In this document: in pieces, positions 49,360-57,848 of the stretch
Position numbering within the stretch: the stretch's first letter is position 1
How the letters are laid out: each line of letters starts with the position of its first letter
DNA from: Halochromatium roseum
GTDB taxonomy: Bacteria; Pseudomonadota; Gammaproteobacteria; Chromatiales; Chromatiaceae
Assembly (NCBI RefSeq): GCF_016653315.1
Contig: NZ_NHSH01000040.1
Location: forward strand, 153,203-217,202
Length of the DNA stretch: 64,000 nt
Direction: 5' to 3'
Translations under genes and position numbers: made by a program
Notes under the pieces: model-generated
Seen by the model: the letters and a program-made list of their open reading frames with translations, nothing else
What the model was told of the DNA's origin: nothing
Databases searched by the model: none

Positions 49360-49965
49360 TTAGCCTAGCCCCTCCGCGGCGCGTTTCTTCTTGGCGATCT
49401 TCGAGCGCACCACCGCCGCGCGCTCGGCATCGGAGAGTGCGATGCGGATGCGCTTGATGTTGGCCCGAGTCCGCGGGATCAGCACCTTGTCGAACAGGTT
49501 GACGCGCTGGGTGACGGTGCGCACGGCCTGATCGAGCAGCGCCAAGCGTTGCTCGGCGAGGCGCAGTTGCAGGCGCAGTCGCAGCGCCTCGCGCAGGCTG
49601 TCGATCAGCGGTTCGATCCAGTGCGGCTTTGACAGATAGCCGTAGGGGCGCACCGCAATCCTCAGCTCGGCCAAGGTGGGCAGCCAGGTGCCCATGCGGT
49701 TCTCGCGGCCCAGCTCGACCTGCTCGACCTGGACCAGGGTGTCGAGGTTGATCTCCTCGTTGGCGAGCATCGGCAGGCGCTCGGCGACCCGCTGTTTGAG
49801 CGCCTCCAGCCGCGCCTCCAGCGCCCGTCGCTCGGCCAGCTCGCGCGCCCGCTCGCCCATCAACTGCTTGCGCTTCATGTCCAACGACGGCAGGAACTGC
49901 TGATAGCTCTTCAGCTGCTGCGACTGCTGCGACAGCGAGGATTTGCTCAGCGAGACCTTGGCCAT
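49360..49965 (-). CDS. atpD: V/A-type ATPase subunit D (central stalk)
   Basis: A 201-aa central-rotor subunit, mostly two long helices. The N-terminus KSSLSQQSQQLKSYQQFLPSLDMKRKQL and the C-terminal TVTQRVNLFDKVLIPRTRANIKRIRIAL are the family signature (RVNALE-x-x-(V/I)IP in many members). It rotates inside the A3B3 head. It starts four bases after the subunit B stop and ends one base before subunit I starts, so the four genes B-D-I-K form a tight operon. Confidence 0.95.
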   Translation of the reverse strand: MAKVSLSKSSLSQQSQQLKSYQQFLPSLDMKRKQLMGERARELAERRALEARLEALKQRVAERLPMLANEEINLDTLVQVEQVELGRENRMGTWLPTLAELRIAVRPYGYLSKPHWIEPLIDSLREALRLRLQLRLAEQRLALLDQAVRTVTQRVNLFDKVLIPRTRANIKRIRIALSDAERAAVVRSKIAKKKRAAEGLG

Positions 49966-49968
49966 GAC

Positions 49969-51330
49969 TTAGCGCCGCGCCGTGGCGTCGGCGATCTCAC
50001 GCGGAAAATACTTATCGATCAACGGCTGCTTCATCAGCAACTCCTCGGGCTCGAAACACTCGGCCATGGTCTGCCAGCACAGGTCCAGTGCCTGCTCCAG
50101 CGGCAGGCTGACATTGATGTCCATGAACCGCTCTCGAAACAGGTCGCCGAAGCGCAGCAGTTTCTGGTCGAAGTCGCTCAGCTCGAAGGCCATCGCCTGC
50201 TTCTGCTGCGCATCCTTGGCGCCGGAGTAGAAGCGGATCATGGTGTTCATCACTTGGCCATGATCCTCGCGCGTGACCTTGCCGATCACATGCTGCTTCA
50301 GCCGCGACAGGCTGCCGAACGGATCGAGCACGCCATCGTGCAGATAGAACTGGCCCTCGGTGATGTAGCCGGTGTTATCCGGTACCGGATGGGTCACATC
50401 GCCACCGGGCATGGTCGTGACGGTGAGGATGGTCAGCGAACCGCCTTCGCGATAGTCGGCGGCCTTCTCGTAGCGGCGCGCCAACTGCGAGTAGAGATCG
50501 CCCATGTAGCCGCGGTTGGAGGGTACGGCTTCCATGGCGATGCCGACCTCCTTCATGGCGTCGGCATAGGCGGTCATATCGGTCAGCAGCACCAGCACGC
50601 GCTTGCCTTCCTCGAGCGCGAACTTCTCGGCCACCGCCAAGGCCATGTCTGGCACCAGCAGCCGCTCGACCACAGGGTCGGCGGAGAGGTTCACGAACAT
50701 CACCGTGCGGGCGAAGATGCCGGCATCCTCGAACTGGCGGCGGAAGAAATAGTAGTCGTCGAAGATCAGCCCGAGGCCGCCAAAGACGATGATATCGGCA
50801 TCGGCCTGCACGCCAATGCGCGCCAGCAGCTGGTTGTAGGGCTCGCCGGCAACCGAGAAGATCGGGATCTTCTGGCTCTCGACCAGGGCGTTGAAGACAT
50901 CGATCATCGGCACATCGGTGCGGATCATCTTCGACGCCAGCAGCCGCCGCGCCGGGTTCACCGAGGGGCCGCCGGTCGGGATCTTGGGCTCGTCATCCAG
51001 CTCGGGGCCGGCATCGAGCAGGCCGCCATCGCCGCGGAACACGCGGCCCAGGATATTCATCGAGTAGGTCGCGCGCATGGCATGGCCGAGGAACTGCACG
51101 GTCGAGGCGGTGGAGACGCCCTTGGTGCCGGAGAACACCTGCAGCGAGACCAGATCCTGATCGATCTTGATCACCCGCGCCAGCGAGCGAAAGCCATCGA
51201 CGCCCTCGACCAGCGCCAGGTCGTCATAGGCGATGGTTGGCGCCTCGGCGCTGGCGCGGGCGACGCGCACCTTGAGCAGATCGCCGACGATCTCGAGGAT
51301 GTCGGTATAGCGGGTCAGTGTGTGGGCCAT
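49969..51330 (-). CDS. atpB: V/A-type ATPase regulatory subunit B
   Basis: A 453-aa non-catalytic B subunit. It lacks a Walker A motif, as expected, and shows PTGGPSVNPARRLLASKMIRTDVPMIDVFNALVESQKIPIFSV, LLTDMTAYADAMKEVGIAMEA, YSQLARRYEKAADYR and TMPGGDVTHPVPDNTGYITEGQ, all V-type B landmarks, broken here into short segments. It pairs with subunit A. It is the first gene of the minus-strand cluster; the promoter should lie in 51331-51590, which it shares with the divergent toxin-antitoxin pair. In canonical bacterial clusters B follows A, so this arrangement is permuted. Confidence 0.95.
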   Translation of the reverse strand: MAHTLTRYTDILEIVGDLLKVRVARASAEAPTIAYDDLALVEGVDGFRSLARVIKIDQDLVSLQVFSGTKGVSTASTVQFLGHAMRATYSMNILGRVFRGDGGLLDAGPELDDEPKIPTGGPSVNPARRLLASKMIRTDVPMIDVFNALVESQKIPIFSVAGEPYNQLLARIGVQADADIIVFGGLGLIFDDYYFFRRQFEDAGIFARTVMFVNLSADPVVERLLVPDMALAVAEKFALEEGKRVLVLLTDMTAYADAMKEVGIAMEAVPSNRGYMGDLYSQLARRYEKAADYREGGSLTILTVTTMPGGDVTHPVPDNTGYITEGQFYLHDGVLDPFGSLSRLKQHVIGKVTREDHGQVMNTMIRFYSGAKDAQQKQAMAFELSDFDQKLLRFGDLFRERFMDINVSLPLEQALDLCWQTMAECFEPEELLMKQPLIDKYFPREIADATARR

Positions 51331-51530
51331 GCGATCTCCTCGGATCTCCTTGCGGCTTCGCCAGCGTTCAGAATGTCGATCGGTGCTCGCCGTCGCTTGG
51401 TCGCAACATTAGCCCCCAATGAGCTTCGCTGCAATCTTGGTTTGGCCTCTGGATTGGCCAGCCGAGGCGAGTATTCAGAGTGGCACGACAGTCTTGCAAG
51501 CGAAAACAGAGTGAAGCGAGCGATGGAGGG

Positions 51531-51560
51531 TTACTTTTTGGACCTTAATGGCACTATAAT
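51531..51560 (+). promoter_or_regulatory. Putative promoter of the ParD/RelE-type operon
   Basis: TATAAT at 51555-51560 is a perfect -10 hexamer 33 bp before the antitoxin start; a weak -35 (TTACTT, 51531-51536) lies 18 bp upstream. GAGAGG just before the start (51582-51587) is the ribosome binding site. Confidence 0.5.
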
Positions 51561-51592
51561 GACCTTCCTGAGCCATATTGTGAGAGGTTGCC

Positions 51593-51802
51593 ATGGCCAC
51601 CAACGTGAAGCTGTCCGAAGCCTTGGTTGAGAGCGCCAGGCGCTATGGCACGATCGAGCATCGCTCCGTGCCCAAGCAGATCGAATATTGGTCGCAGATC
51701 GGTAAGATCGCCGCTGAAAATCCTGACCTGCCCTTCAGTGTGATCCGCGAGATCCTGATTGCGGATCAGGAAGATCCCGTCGGCGAGTACCCTTTCGGCT
51801 AA
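51593..51802 (+). CDS. ParD-like type II antitoxin
   Basis: A 69-aa protein starting MATNVKLSEALVESARRYG and continuing ..HRSVPKQIEYWSQIGKIA, the signature of the ParD-like antitoxin family, in which a ribbon-helix-helix-like segment is followed by S-x-x-x-QIE-x-W. Residues ~46-69 (PDLPFSVIREILIADQE) would wrap the toxin. The stop TAA shares one base with the toxin ATG. The RelE/ParE-type toxin follows directly, so the operon is complete. Confidence 0.85.
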   Translation: MATNVKLSEALVESARRYGTIEHRSVPKQIEYWSQIGKIAAENPDLPFSVIREILIADQEDPVGEYPFG

Positions 51803-52080
51803 TGCGCATCCTGGTTACCCGGACCTTCGAGCGCACCCTCAAAAAGCTGCATCCCCAACAAAAGGCGGCGCTCGATGAGGTCGTGCGGACCATTGCCAGC
51901 CAGCCGGACGCCGGTGAAGCCAAAGTCGGCGATCTCGCGGGTGTGCTGGTCTACAAATTCCGTATGGGCAAGATGCGATGCCTACTGGCCTACCGGGTGT
52001 TGGACGAGAACACACTCAAACTGCTCATGCTGGGTCCGCACGAGAACTTCTACCGCGATCTCAAGCGGCTGGATAGCTGA
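51802..52080 (+). CDS. RelE/ParE-superfamily toxin
   Basis: A 92-aa RelE-fold toxin: TFERTLKKLHPQQKAALDEVV at the N-terminus, then VYKFRMGKMRCLLAYRV and LLMLGPHENFYRDLKR. The GPHENFYR end resembles the HENFYRDLK motif of mRNA interferases of this group. It overlaps the antitoxin by one base and is probably translated by coupling. No lesion is visible, so unlike several other toxin genes in the window this one looks intact. Whether it cuts mRNA or targets gyrase cannot be told from sequence. Confidence 0.85.
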   Translation: MRILVTRTFERTLKKLHPQQKAALDEVVRTIASQPDAGEAKVGDLAGVLVYKFRMGKMRCLLAYRVLDENTLKLLMLGPHENFYRDLKRLDS

Positions 52081-52282
52081 TAGCTGACCGAGAGCGGCAG
52101 GCGCCAGAACCTTAGCGTTTCGAGTCCAGTCCGGAAGTGACCAGAAGTGACCAAGGGCGAATGCGCGGTTTGCTGATTGCTGAGCTTTGATCGCCGATCC
52201 CGCGGCTGTTTTAGGTCGAGCAACTGCAAGCGCTCGCATGCTGGCGTAACATTCCGATCTCTTTGCGCTGCAGGATTGGACG

Positions 52283-55200
52283 ATGCCGAACGACCCGCTG
52301 AATGCCGACATGACCTCTGCGTCGATGCCAGATCCTGATATTGCCGTTTTTGCGGAGACTGCAGCGTCTGGCGAATCAACAGAGCCTGCCGACTCGGGTC
52401 AGCAAGCCGATCCGCTGCTGCTCGACAGCGAGCAGATCCAGGCGCTGGCGGAGCCATCGGTGGTGCGTGCTGGGCTTCGGCATTGCAACGAACTGCGGGT
52501 GACGGCGCTCGATCGGGCGCCGAACGGGCTTTATGCCCGCGTTGAGGATGCTGAGACTGAGGAACAGCTTGAGGTCGAGATTACCATCGACGCCGCTGAT
52601 GCCATGGAGGCTCATGCTGTTCCTGGCGCTGCGAGTGCTGCTGATGCTCCAGGCACTCCCGGTGTTGGGAGTGCTGCCGATGCTGCCGATGCTGCGAATG
52701 CTGGGAGTGCTGCCGGTACCGCGGATGCGGCCGATGCACTGGATGCCGAAGCTGTTGCAAAGGGCGATGCCAATGCCGCCAGGCGCGCGGTCGGCAGAGG
52801 CAACGCCAGGCTGCTCGCCGGCTGCCAATGCGATGGCTGCGACGACGGCGCCTTTTGCGTGCATGCGATCGCCGCGCTCTTCGCCTATGCCAAAGGCCAG
52901 GGCCAGGCGCCAACGGACCCGGCGCTGCTCGCCGACGCCCAACGCTCGGCACTGGAGGAGCGGCTTGCCAAGGCCCGCGCCGAGGTTCATGTCGAGCCGC
53001 TGTCGGACTCGGCCAAGGCGGCAGGCTATGGGCTGTGGCGGGCGCGCTCGCTGCAATCGGCGACCCACTTCTCGAGTGATTACCGTGTCCATATCCGCGC
53101 CTTCGATCGGCGCGCCAACTATTGCACCTGCCCAGATTTCGCGACCAACGAGCTGGGCACCTGCAAGCATGTTGAAGCGGTCCTGCATCGGTTGCGCAAG
53201 CGCCGCGACTTCAAGCGCATTGCCCAGCAGCCGCCACCACGCGGCGCGGTGTTCTTGGATTGGGAGGGCGCGCAGGCGCCGAGCATCCGCCTGCATCGCG
53301 GCGCCGAGACCGCGACCGACCTGCTGCCGCTGCTCCAAGAGCATTTCGATGCCGATGGCCGGTTCCGGCGGCGGCTGCCCGACGATTTCCTGCGCTTTGC
53401 CGACCAGGTCGCCGAGCGTGGCGATCTGGAGATCGGCGACGACGCGCTCGGCTATGCCCGCCGGCTGGCGGAGGATGCCGCGCGCGCGGTGCGTGCCGCC
53501 GAGATCGGTGAGCGCATCCGTGACAGCGGCGGTCGACTGCCGGGGGTGCAGGCCAAGCTCTATTCCTATCAAACCGACGGCGTCGCCTTCCTCGCCGGTC
53601 GCGGCCGAGCCCTGCTCGCCGACGACATGGGTCTGGGCAAGACCCTGCAGGCGATCGCTGCCGCCTATTGGCTGCATCGCAACGATGGCGTCGAGCGCGT
53701 GCTGGTGGTCTGCCCGGCCTCGCTGAAACTGCAATGGGCGCGCGAGATCCAGCGCTTCACCGACGTCGATGTCCAGGTCGTGCAAGGGCCGGTGGCGGCG
53801 CGCGGCGTGCAGTATCGCAAGGGACGCGGCTTCTTCGTCGTCAACTACGAGCTGGTGATGCGCGATCTCAGCATCATCAATGCCGACCTGCGCCCGGACT
53901 TGCTGATCCTTGATGAGGCCCAGCGCATCAAGAACTGGCGCACCAAGATTGCCAGCGCGGTCAAACAGATCGGCTCGCGCTACGCCTTCGTGCTCACCGG
54001 CACGCCGCTCGAGAATCGCCTGGAGGATCTCTACAGCCTGCTGCAGGTGATCGACCCGCGCGTGCTGGGGCCGCTGTGGCGCTACCTGGTCGATTTCCAC
54101 ATCACCGATGATCGCGGCAAGGTGCTCGGCTACCGCAATCTCTCCGAGCTGCGGCGGCGGCTGGCGCCGGTGATGTTGCGGCGCGACCGCAGCCTGGTGC
54201 GTGATCAATTGCCAGAGCGCATCCTGACCCGCGTCGACGTGCCGATGTCGGATCTGCAGCAGGAGATCCACAATGACGCCATCAATGCCGCGGTGATCCT
54301 GGCGCGGATCATGCAGCGGCGCCCGCTGACGCCGGGCGAGCAGAACCGAATGATGGCAGCGCTGCAACGGGCGCGGATGGCCTGCAACGCGGCGGCGCTG
54401 GTCGATCCGGAGTTGGCGCAGAAGCGGCACGGCAGCAGTGCGCCCAAGCTCGATGAGCTAGAGACGCTGCTTGACGAGGTTTGCCGGCTGGCTGGCCTCA
54501 AGGTCGTGGTCTTCTCGCAGTGGGCGGTGATGACCGAGCTGGTCGAGCAGCGCGTGCGCGCGATGCGGCTCGGCAGCGTGCGTCTGCACGGTGGGGTGCC
54601 GACCGCCAATCGCGGCGCCCTGATGGACCGCTTCCGCGACGATGACGCGATTCAGGTCTTCATCTCCACCGATGCCGGCGGTGTCGGCCTGAACCTGCAA
54701 AACGCCGCGGTGCTGATCAACCTGGATATCCCCTGGAACCCGGCGGTGCTTGAGCAGCGCATCGCGCGCGTGCATCGGCTCGGCCAGCGGCAGAAGGTGC
54801 AGGCGATCCTGCTGGTGGCGCCGGAGTCCTATGAGGAGCGGGTGCTGGGGCTGGTGCAGGGTAAGCGCGAGCTGTTCGATAACGTGGTGCATGCGGATGC
54901 GACCGAGGATGTAGTCAGTGTTTCTAAGCGGCTTGCGGAGGTGTTGGCGGATGATTTGACGCGTGCGTCGGCATCGGCTGAGGGGTCGGTGGACTCGACG
55001 GCGGCGACCGATGACAGCGCCGGGGCAGAGGGCGCGACCGCAGCGGCAACCGATGAGACTGCGGGAGGCAGTCCGCCAGGGGCGAGACTCGGCGACGCGC
55101 TGGGGAGCGAGCGGACTGTTGAGACGGACGCTGCAGGTGCGCACGCTGAGGAGCCCGAGCGTGGTGGGCAGGCTGGTGCCGCGGATACAACAGGCTCCGC

Positions 55201-56092
55201 GGGCACAGCTGGCGCGGAGTCCGATGCTGCGGAGTCCGATGCCGCAGGCGGGGCTGGCGCGGGAACCGGCGCGGAGTCCGAGGCTGCAGGCGCGGCTGGC
55301 ACGGAAACCGGCACGGAGCCCAACGTGATAGGCACGGTTGGCGCTGAAACCGAGTCCGATGCCGAGCAGGGGCGGCTTGCGGCCGAGTCGGCGCGGCGAT
55401 CTTCGTCCTCCACGGCAAGGCTGCGCCCAGACCTCGATGACGCGGTGCGCGACTGCGTGATCGCCCTGCAGACGCAATTCGGCCCACGCATTCAGCGCAT
55501 GCTCGCTCAGCGTCGCCGCGACAGCGGTCTTGGCGTGGGCATGGGCGGCCTGCTGGTGGTGCTGGATCGAGTCGAAGCGGCCGACGACGAGATCGCCGCC
55601 GGGCTCAGCGAGCGGGTGCCGGTCGCGCTGATCGATCGTCGCACCCTCGCGAGTCTGGGCCGACTCGGTCAGGCCTCGCCGGTGGCTGAGGCAGAGCCGG
55701 TGTTTGACGGCGAGGCTGAAGACGCCGACGCCGATGGCGCCCTGGAGGCACCGGTCGAGCCACCCCTGCTGCGCAAGGCGCGCGAAGCCATCGATGCCGC
55801 GCGCCTGCTGATCCAACAGCGTTGCCCAGGGCCGGCGATGGACTTGATGCTCTCCGCTCTGCTTGCTGCCGCCGCCCACCGCGTCGGCCGCGCTGATCCG
55901 CCGAGCCCATCGCAGGCCGGCATCTGGCTCTATGGTGAGGTGCTACCCGCTGGTCTGTTGGAGCAGCCGGACGTCGCCCTGCTGATGCGCGCCATCGCGC
56001 TGGGCCAAGGCGCCGATGCGGTGCCGGAGGCGCTACTGACGGCGCTCGCCGACGATGCGGCAGCCTTTATCGAGGGCGCTGCGAGCGCCTGA
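52283..56092 (+). CDS. SNF2-family helicase with two SWIM-like zinc clusters
   Basis: A 1269-aa Swi2/Snf2 protein. Near residue 180 the motif CQCDGCDDGAFCVHAIAALF and near 280 CTCPDFATNELGTCKHVEAVL both have the CxC...CxH pattern of SWIM zinc fingers; only the second is canonical. The ATPase core follows: GLGKTLQAIAA (~449), LILDEAQRIKNWRTK (~543), LTGTPLENRLEDLYSLL (~573), VFSQWAVMTELV, STDAGGVGLNLQNAA and RIARVHRLGQRQKV. Two low-complexity Ala/Gly/Asp/Thr-rich segments (~105-165 and ~890-1035) look like expanded repeats. The C-terminal ~230 residues are unassigned. Such proteins remodel DNA-protein complexes; no partner is adjacent. AGGA precedes the ATG. Confidence 0.9.
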   Translation: MPNDPLNADMTSASMPDPDIAVFAETAASGESTEPADSGQQADPLLLDSEQIQALAEPSVVRAGLRHCNELRVTALDRAPNGLYARVEDAETEEQLEVEITIDAADAMEAHAVPGAASAADAPGTPGVGSAADAADAANAGSAAGTADAADALDAEAVAKGDANAARRAVGRGNARLLAGCQCDGCDDGAFCVHAIAALFAYAKGQGQAPTDPALLADAQRSALEERLAKARAEVHVEPLSDSAKAAGYGLWRARSLQSATHFSSDYRVHIRAFDRRANYCTCPDFATNELGTCKHVEAVLHRLRKRRDFKRIAQQPPPRGAVFLDWEGAQAPSIRLHRGAETATDLLPLLQEHFDADGRFRRRLPDDFLRFADQVAERGDLEIGDDALGYARRLAEDAARAVRAAEIGERIRDSGGRLPGVQAKLYSYQTDGVAFLAGRGRALLADDMGLGKTLQAIAAAYWLHRNDGVERVLVVCPASLKLQWAREIQRFTDVDVQVVQGPVAARGVQYRKGRGFFVVNYELVMRDLSIINADLRPDLLILDEAQRIKNWRTKIASAVKQIGSRYAFVLTGTPLENRLEDLYSLLQVIDPRVLGPLWRYLVDFHITDDRGKVLGYRNLSELRRRLAPVMLRRDRSLVRDQLPERILTRVDVPMSDLQQEIHNDAINAAVILARIMQRRPLTPGEQNRMMAALQRARMACNAAALVDPELAQKRHGSSAPKLDELETLLDEVCRLAGLKVVVFSQWAVMTELVEQRVRAMRLGSVRLHGGVPTANRGALMDRFRDDDAIQVFISTDAGGVGLNLQNAAVLINLDIPWNPAVLEQRIARVHRLGQRQKVQAILLVAPESYEERVLGLVQGKRELFDNVVHADATEDVVSVSKRLAEVLADDLTRASASAEGSVDSTAATDDSAGAEGATAAATDETAGGSPPGARLGDALGSERTVETDAAGAHAEEPERGGQAGAADTTGSAGTAGAESDAAESDAAGGAGAGTGAESEAAGAAGTETGTEPNVIGTVGAETESDAEQGRLAAESARRSSSSTARLRPDLDDAVRDCVIALQTQFGPRIQRMLAQRRRDSGLGVGMGGLLVVLDRVEAADDEIAAGLSERVPVALIDRRTLASLGRLGQASPVAEAEPVFDGEAEDADADGALEAPVEPPLLRKAREAIDAARLLIQQRCPGPAMDLMLSALLAAAAHRVGRADPPSPSQAGIWLYGEVLPAGLLEQPDVALLMRAIALGQGADAVPEALLTALADDAAAFIEGAASA

Positions 56093-56105
56093 ATCCGCAG
56101 TGAAT

Positions 56106-56417
56106 TTATGCGGCAATTAACGGGCGAATGCGCGCGACTTCAGACGCAAGCGCCTGCTTGGCTTCCCACAGATCAACGGCACGCTGAGCCTTGAGCCAGA
56201 ATTCAGCGGAGTTACCAAACAGTCGGGCCAGGCGAATCGCCATCTCGGGACTGACCGCCCGTCGCTCACGTAAAAGCTCATTCACTGATTGCCGTGAGAC
56301 ACCCAGCGCCTCCGCCAGGGTCGATACGCTTAATCCATAGTCAGGAGCGAAATCTTCCCGCAGCATTTCTCCTGGGTGAGTTGGTTTCCGTTGAATCCCC
56401 GTGTTTTCAAAAGTCAT
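56106..56417 (-). CDS. higA: HigA-family antitoxin (orphaned)
   Basis: A 103-aa helix-turn-helix antitoxin of the HigA/VapI type: RKPTHPGEMLREDFAPDYGLS, LAEALGVSRQSVNELLRERRAVSPEMAIRLARLFGNSAEFW, given here in shortened form, and LWEAKQ near the end. It normally represses its own operon and neutralises HigB. Upstream only the last 24 codons of higB remain (56432-56506), so its partner is lost. The intact antitoxin may still regulate or protect against HigB toxins from elsewhere. ATG 56417 is 14 bp after the higB stop. Confidence 0.9.
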   Translation of the reverse strand: MTFENTGIQRKPTHPGEMLREDFAPDYGLSVSTLAEALGVSRQSVNELLRERRAVSPEMAIRLARLFGNSAEFWLKAQRAVDLWEAKQALASEVARIRPLIAA

Positions 56418-56431
56418 GGGTCACACTCCGA

Positions 56432-56506
56432 TTAATGGTCATCGCAGACCTCGACTTCAAACGCGTCACCATTCTCAAATCGGAAACAAATGCGCCATTC
56501 GTCATC
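56432..56506 (-). pseudogene. higB: 3' remnant of a higB toxin gene
   Basis: The 24 codons before TAA (56434-56432) read DDEWRICFRFENGDAFEVEV and CDDH, matching the C-terminal strand of HigB toxins (D-x-WRICFRW-x-x-G-x-A-x-x-VE-x-x-D-x-H). Upstream the frame runs straight into the stop codon of the Uma2 gene (56509-56507), so the first ~70 codons of higB have been replaced. The remnant cannot be translated on its own and lacks most of the toxin fold. Confidence 0.88.
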
Positions 56507-57151
56507 CTACCTCGGGCATGCTGTCGTTACCCAACCGCGAAAGGCGCGCAGTGCGGCACTGCGTCCGTCTACCCGGCTGCGCTCGAGAAATCGGGGGATC
56601 GCATCAGTGAGTGCAAAGCCAGGGAATTGGTCGCTGCGCTCGGTCTCGAGATAGCCATCACCCCGCAGGCAATAGATGTGCAGGCGAGTGCCATCGAAAC
56701 GCCACAGCTCCGGGATGCGCAAGGCGGCATAGATCGCCCGGTGGTCGCGCCTGGTGGTAATGTCGATCTCCAATGCAAGGTCCGGCGGCGGATCGACGCT
56801 CAGATCGATCCTGCGCTTGCCGCGGATTGCGGCCTCGTGGGCAATGTAGAAGCACTGATCCGGCTCGACGCCTTTGGCGACAGCTGGGCTGCGGAGCGTC
56901 GTCGAGCCGATGCTGCGAAACTCGATGTCGAGCATCTCAAGCAGCGCCCTGATCAAATCACCAATGATCTCCTTATCGTCTTCGTGCTCTAGTAGCGGCG
57001 TCATCAACTCCAACACCTCGGCATCGTAAGCCAGGCGCATGCCCGGGCGATCCCCCATTTGTTCCAGAAAGGTCTCGAAAGAGGCCCAATCCACGGTTTC
57101 CAGCAGGACGGATTGACCAGGTGGAACAACAATCTGCGACGGATGGATCAT
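56507..57151 (-). CDS. Uma2 family PD-(D/E)XK endonuclease-like protein
   Basis: A 214-aa Uma2 (DUF820) protein. The nuclease-like core has GVEPDQCFYI and PPDLALEIDITTRRDHRAIYAALRIPELWRFDG (PD...(D/E)xD variant of D...ExK), with the family's Y-x-x-(L/I)-x-(V/I)PE-x-W block; segments are shortened here. Start 57151 (MIHPSQIVVPP) is preferred over 57196. The last residues (RGWVTTACPR) end directly in front of the in-frame higB remnant, so a recombination event placed this gene over the higB 5' part. Uma2 proteins are abundant in cyanobacteria and some proteobacteria; no function is proven. Confidence 0.82.
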   Translation of the reverse strand: MIHPSQIVVPPGQSVLLETVDWASFETFLEQMGDRPGMRLAYDAEVLELMTPLLEHEDDKEIIGDLIRALLEMLDIEFRSIGSTTLRSPAVAKGVEPDQCFYIAHEAAIRGKRRIDLSVDPPPDLALEIDITTRRDHRAIYAALRIPELWRFDGTRLHIYCLRGDGYLETERSDQFPGFALTDAIPRFLERSRVDGRSAALRAFRGWVTTACPR

Positions 57152-57241
57152 TACATCGGAACCTGGTTGAAGATGCCTAGCGAATGTGACTAGCAATTGG
57201 CTCGGCGGAGGTCTAAGATTGAAGAGAAGCTATTGACATGA

Positions 57242-57484
57242 TCAATTTAGACTCAAGGCAATAGGCTCATGGTCAATCTCGTAGGCTTCAATAAGATCGC
57301 CGATAACGGCGATCAACGAGTATAGAGGATGCTCTGCGTCGTCGCGCACAACGTCTAGCAGACTGTTAAGCATAGTGATCGCTTGCTCGTAGTCGATTTC
57401 AGACTCGATATGATTGATGGGGGCCAGTGACTGGAGCGACTGCCAAGCTGGAACCAGCTGCTGCATATCAATGACTGGATTCAT
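57242..57484 (-). pseudogene. higA: Truncated HigA-type antitoxin lacking its HTH domain
   Basis: The 80 codons from ATG 57484 read MNPVIDMQQLVPAWQSL, INHIESEIDYEQAITMLNSLLD and HPLYSLIAVIGDLIEAYEIDHEPI, which matches the N-terminal half of K-12-type HigA (HigB-binding part). Full-length proteins go on for ~50 residues with a helix-turn-helix, but here the frame stops shortly after DHEPI (residues ALSLN, then TAG/TGA region) and no HTH is found downstream. Its start overlaps the higB stop as ATGA. It may be an antitoxin fragment that still binds toxin but cannot repress the operon, or a naturally short form. Confidence 0.65.
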
Positions 57485-57771
57485 ACTTTTCTCCAAGCAT
57501 TTCTATCATATTCTGCATGGGTCATCACATGACGCACATAAAGTCGTTGCTTGTCGTAATGAATGACTGTGGCTAGACGATAGCGATTTCCGCCAACATC
57601 AAAGATCGTTACTCCATCGACGTAATCAGCCGAACCGAATGTCTGCCGCAGCTGTGAAAAAGAGTACGCTTCGCATTTCGATGCCTTTTTGAACCAGTCC
57701 TCCAGCAATCCCTTTGACTCAGGGTGTATTTGCCAAAAATCTCGCAAGGGCTTTTTGGATATTACACGCAT
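57481..57771 (-). CDS. higB: HigB mRNA interferase toxin
   Basis: A 96-aa HigB of the E. coli K-12 type: MRVISKKPLRDFWQIHPES, then FGSADYVDGVTIFDVGGNRYRLATVIHY and YVRHVMTHAEYDRNAW, closely matching the family pattern (F-N-(I/V)-x-GN-x-(Y/F)R-(L/V)..(Y/F)IR-x-(V/F)-TH-x-EYD-x-x-x-W). The catalytic basic and His residues are present. It overlaps the shortened antitoxin gene by 4 bp. With the antitoxin's DNA-binding half missing, regulation of this pair must differ from the usual. RelE-fold toxins of this class cut ribosome-bound mRNA. Confidence 0.9.
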   Translation of the reverse strand: MRVISKKPLRDFWQIHPESKGLLEDWFKKASKCEAYSFSQLRQTFGSADYVDGVTIFDVGGNRYRLATVIHYDKQRLYVRHVMTHAEYDRNAWRKV

Positions 57772-57848
57772 TTGTAATCGGTTATTGTGAGTTATCTATT
57801 TGCTAGTTTAGCTGATCACGCGCGCGTTGTGAGTGAGCGTCTTGCTCC

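Noticed and set aside
52376..54430. 684-codon ORF antisense to the SNF2 gene
   Set aside because: Shadow frame; composition is typical of antisense of GC-rich coding DNA and the SNF2 motifs on the other strand are unambiguous.
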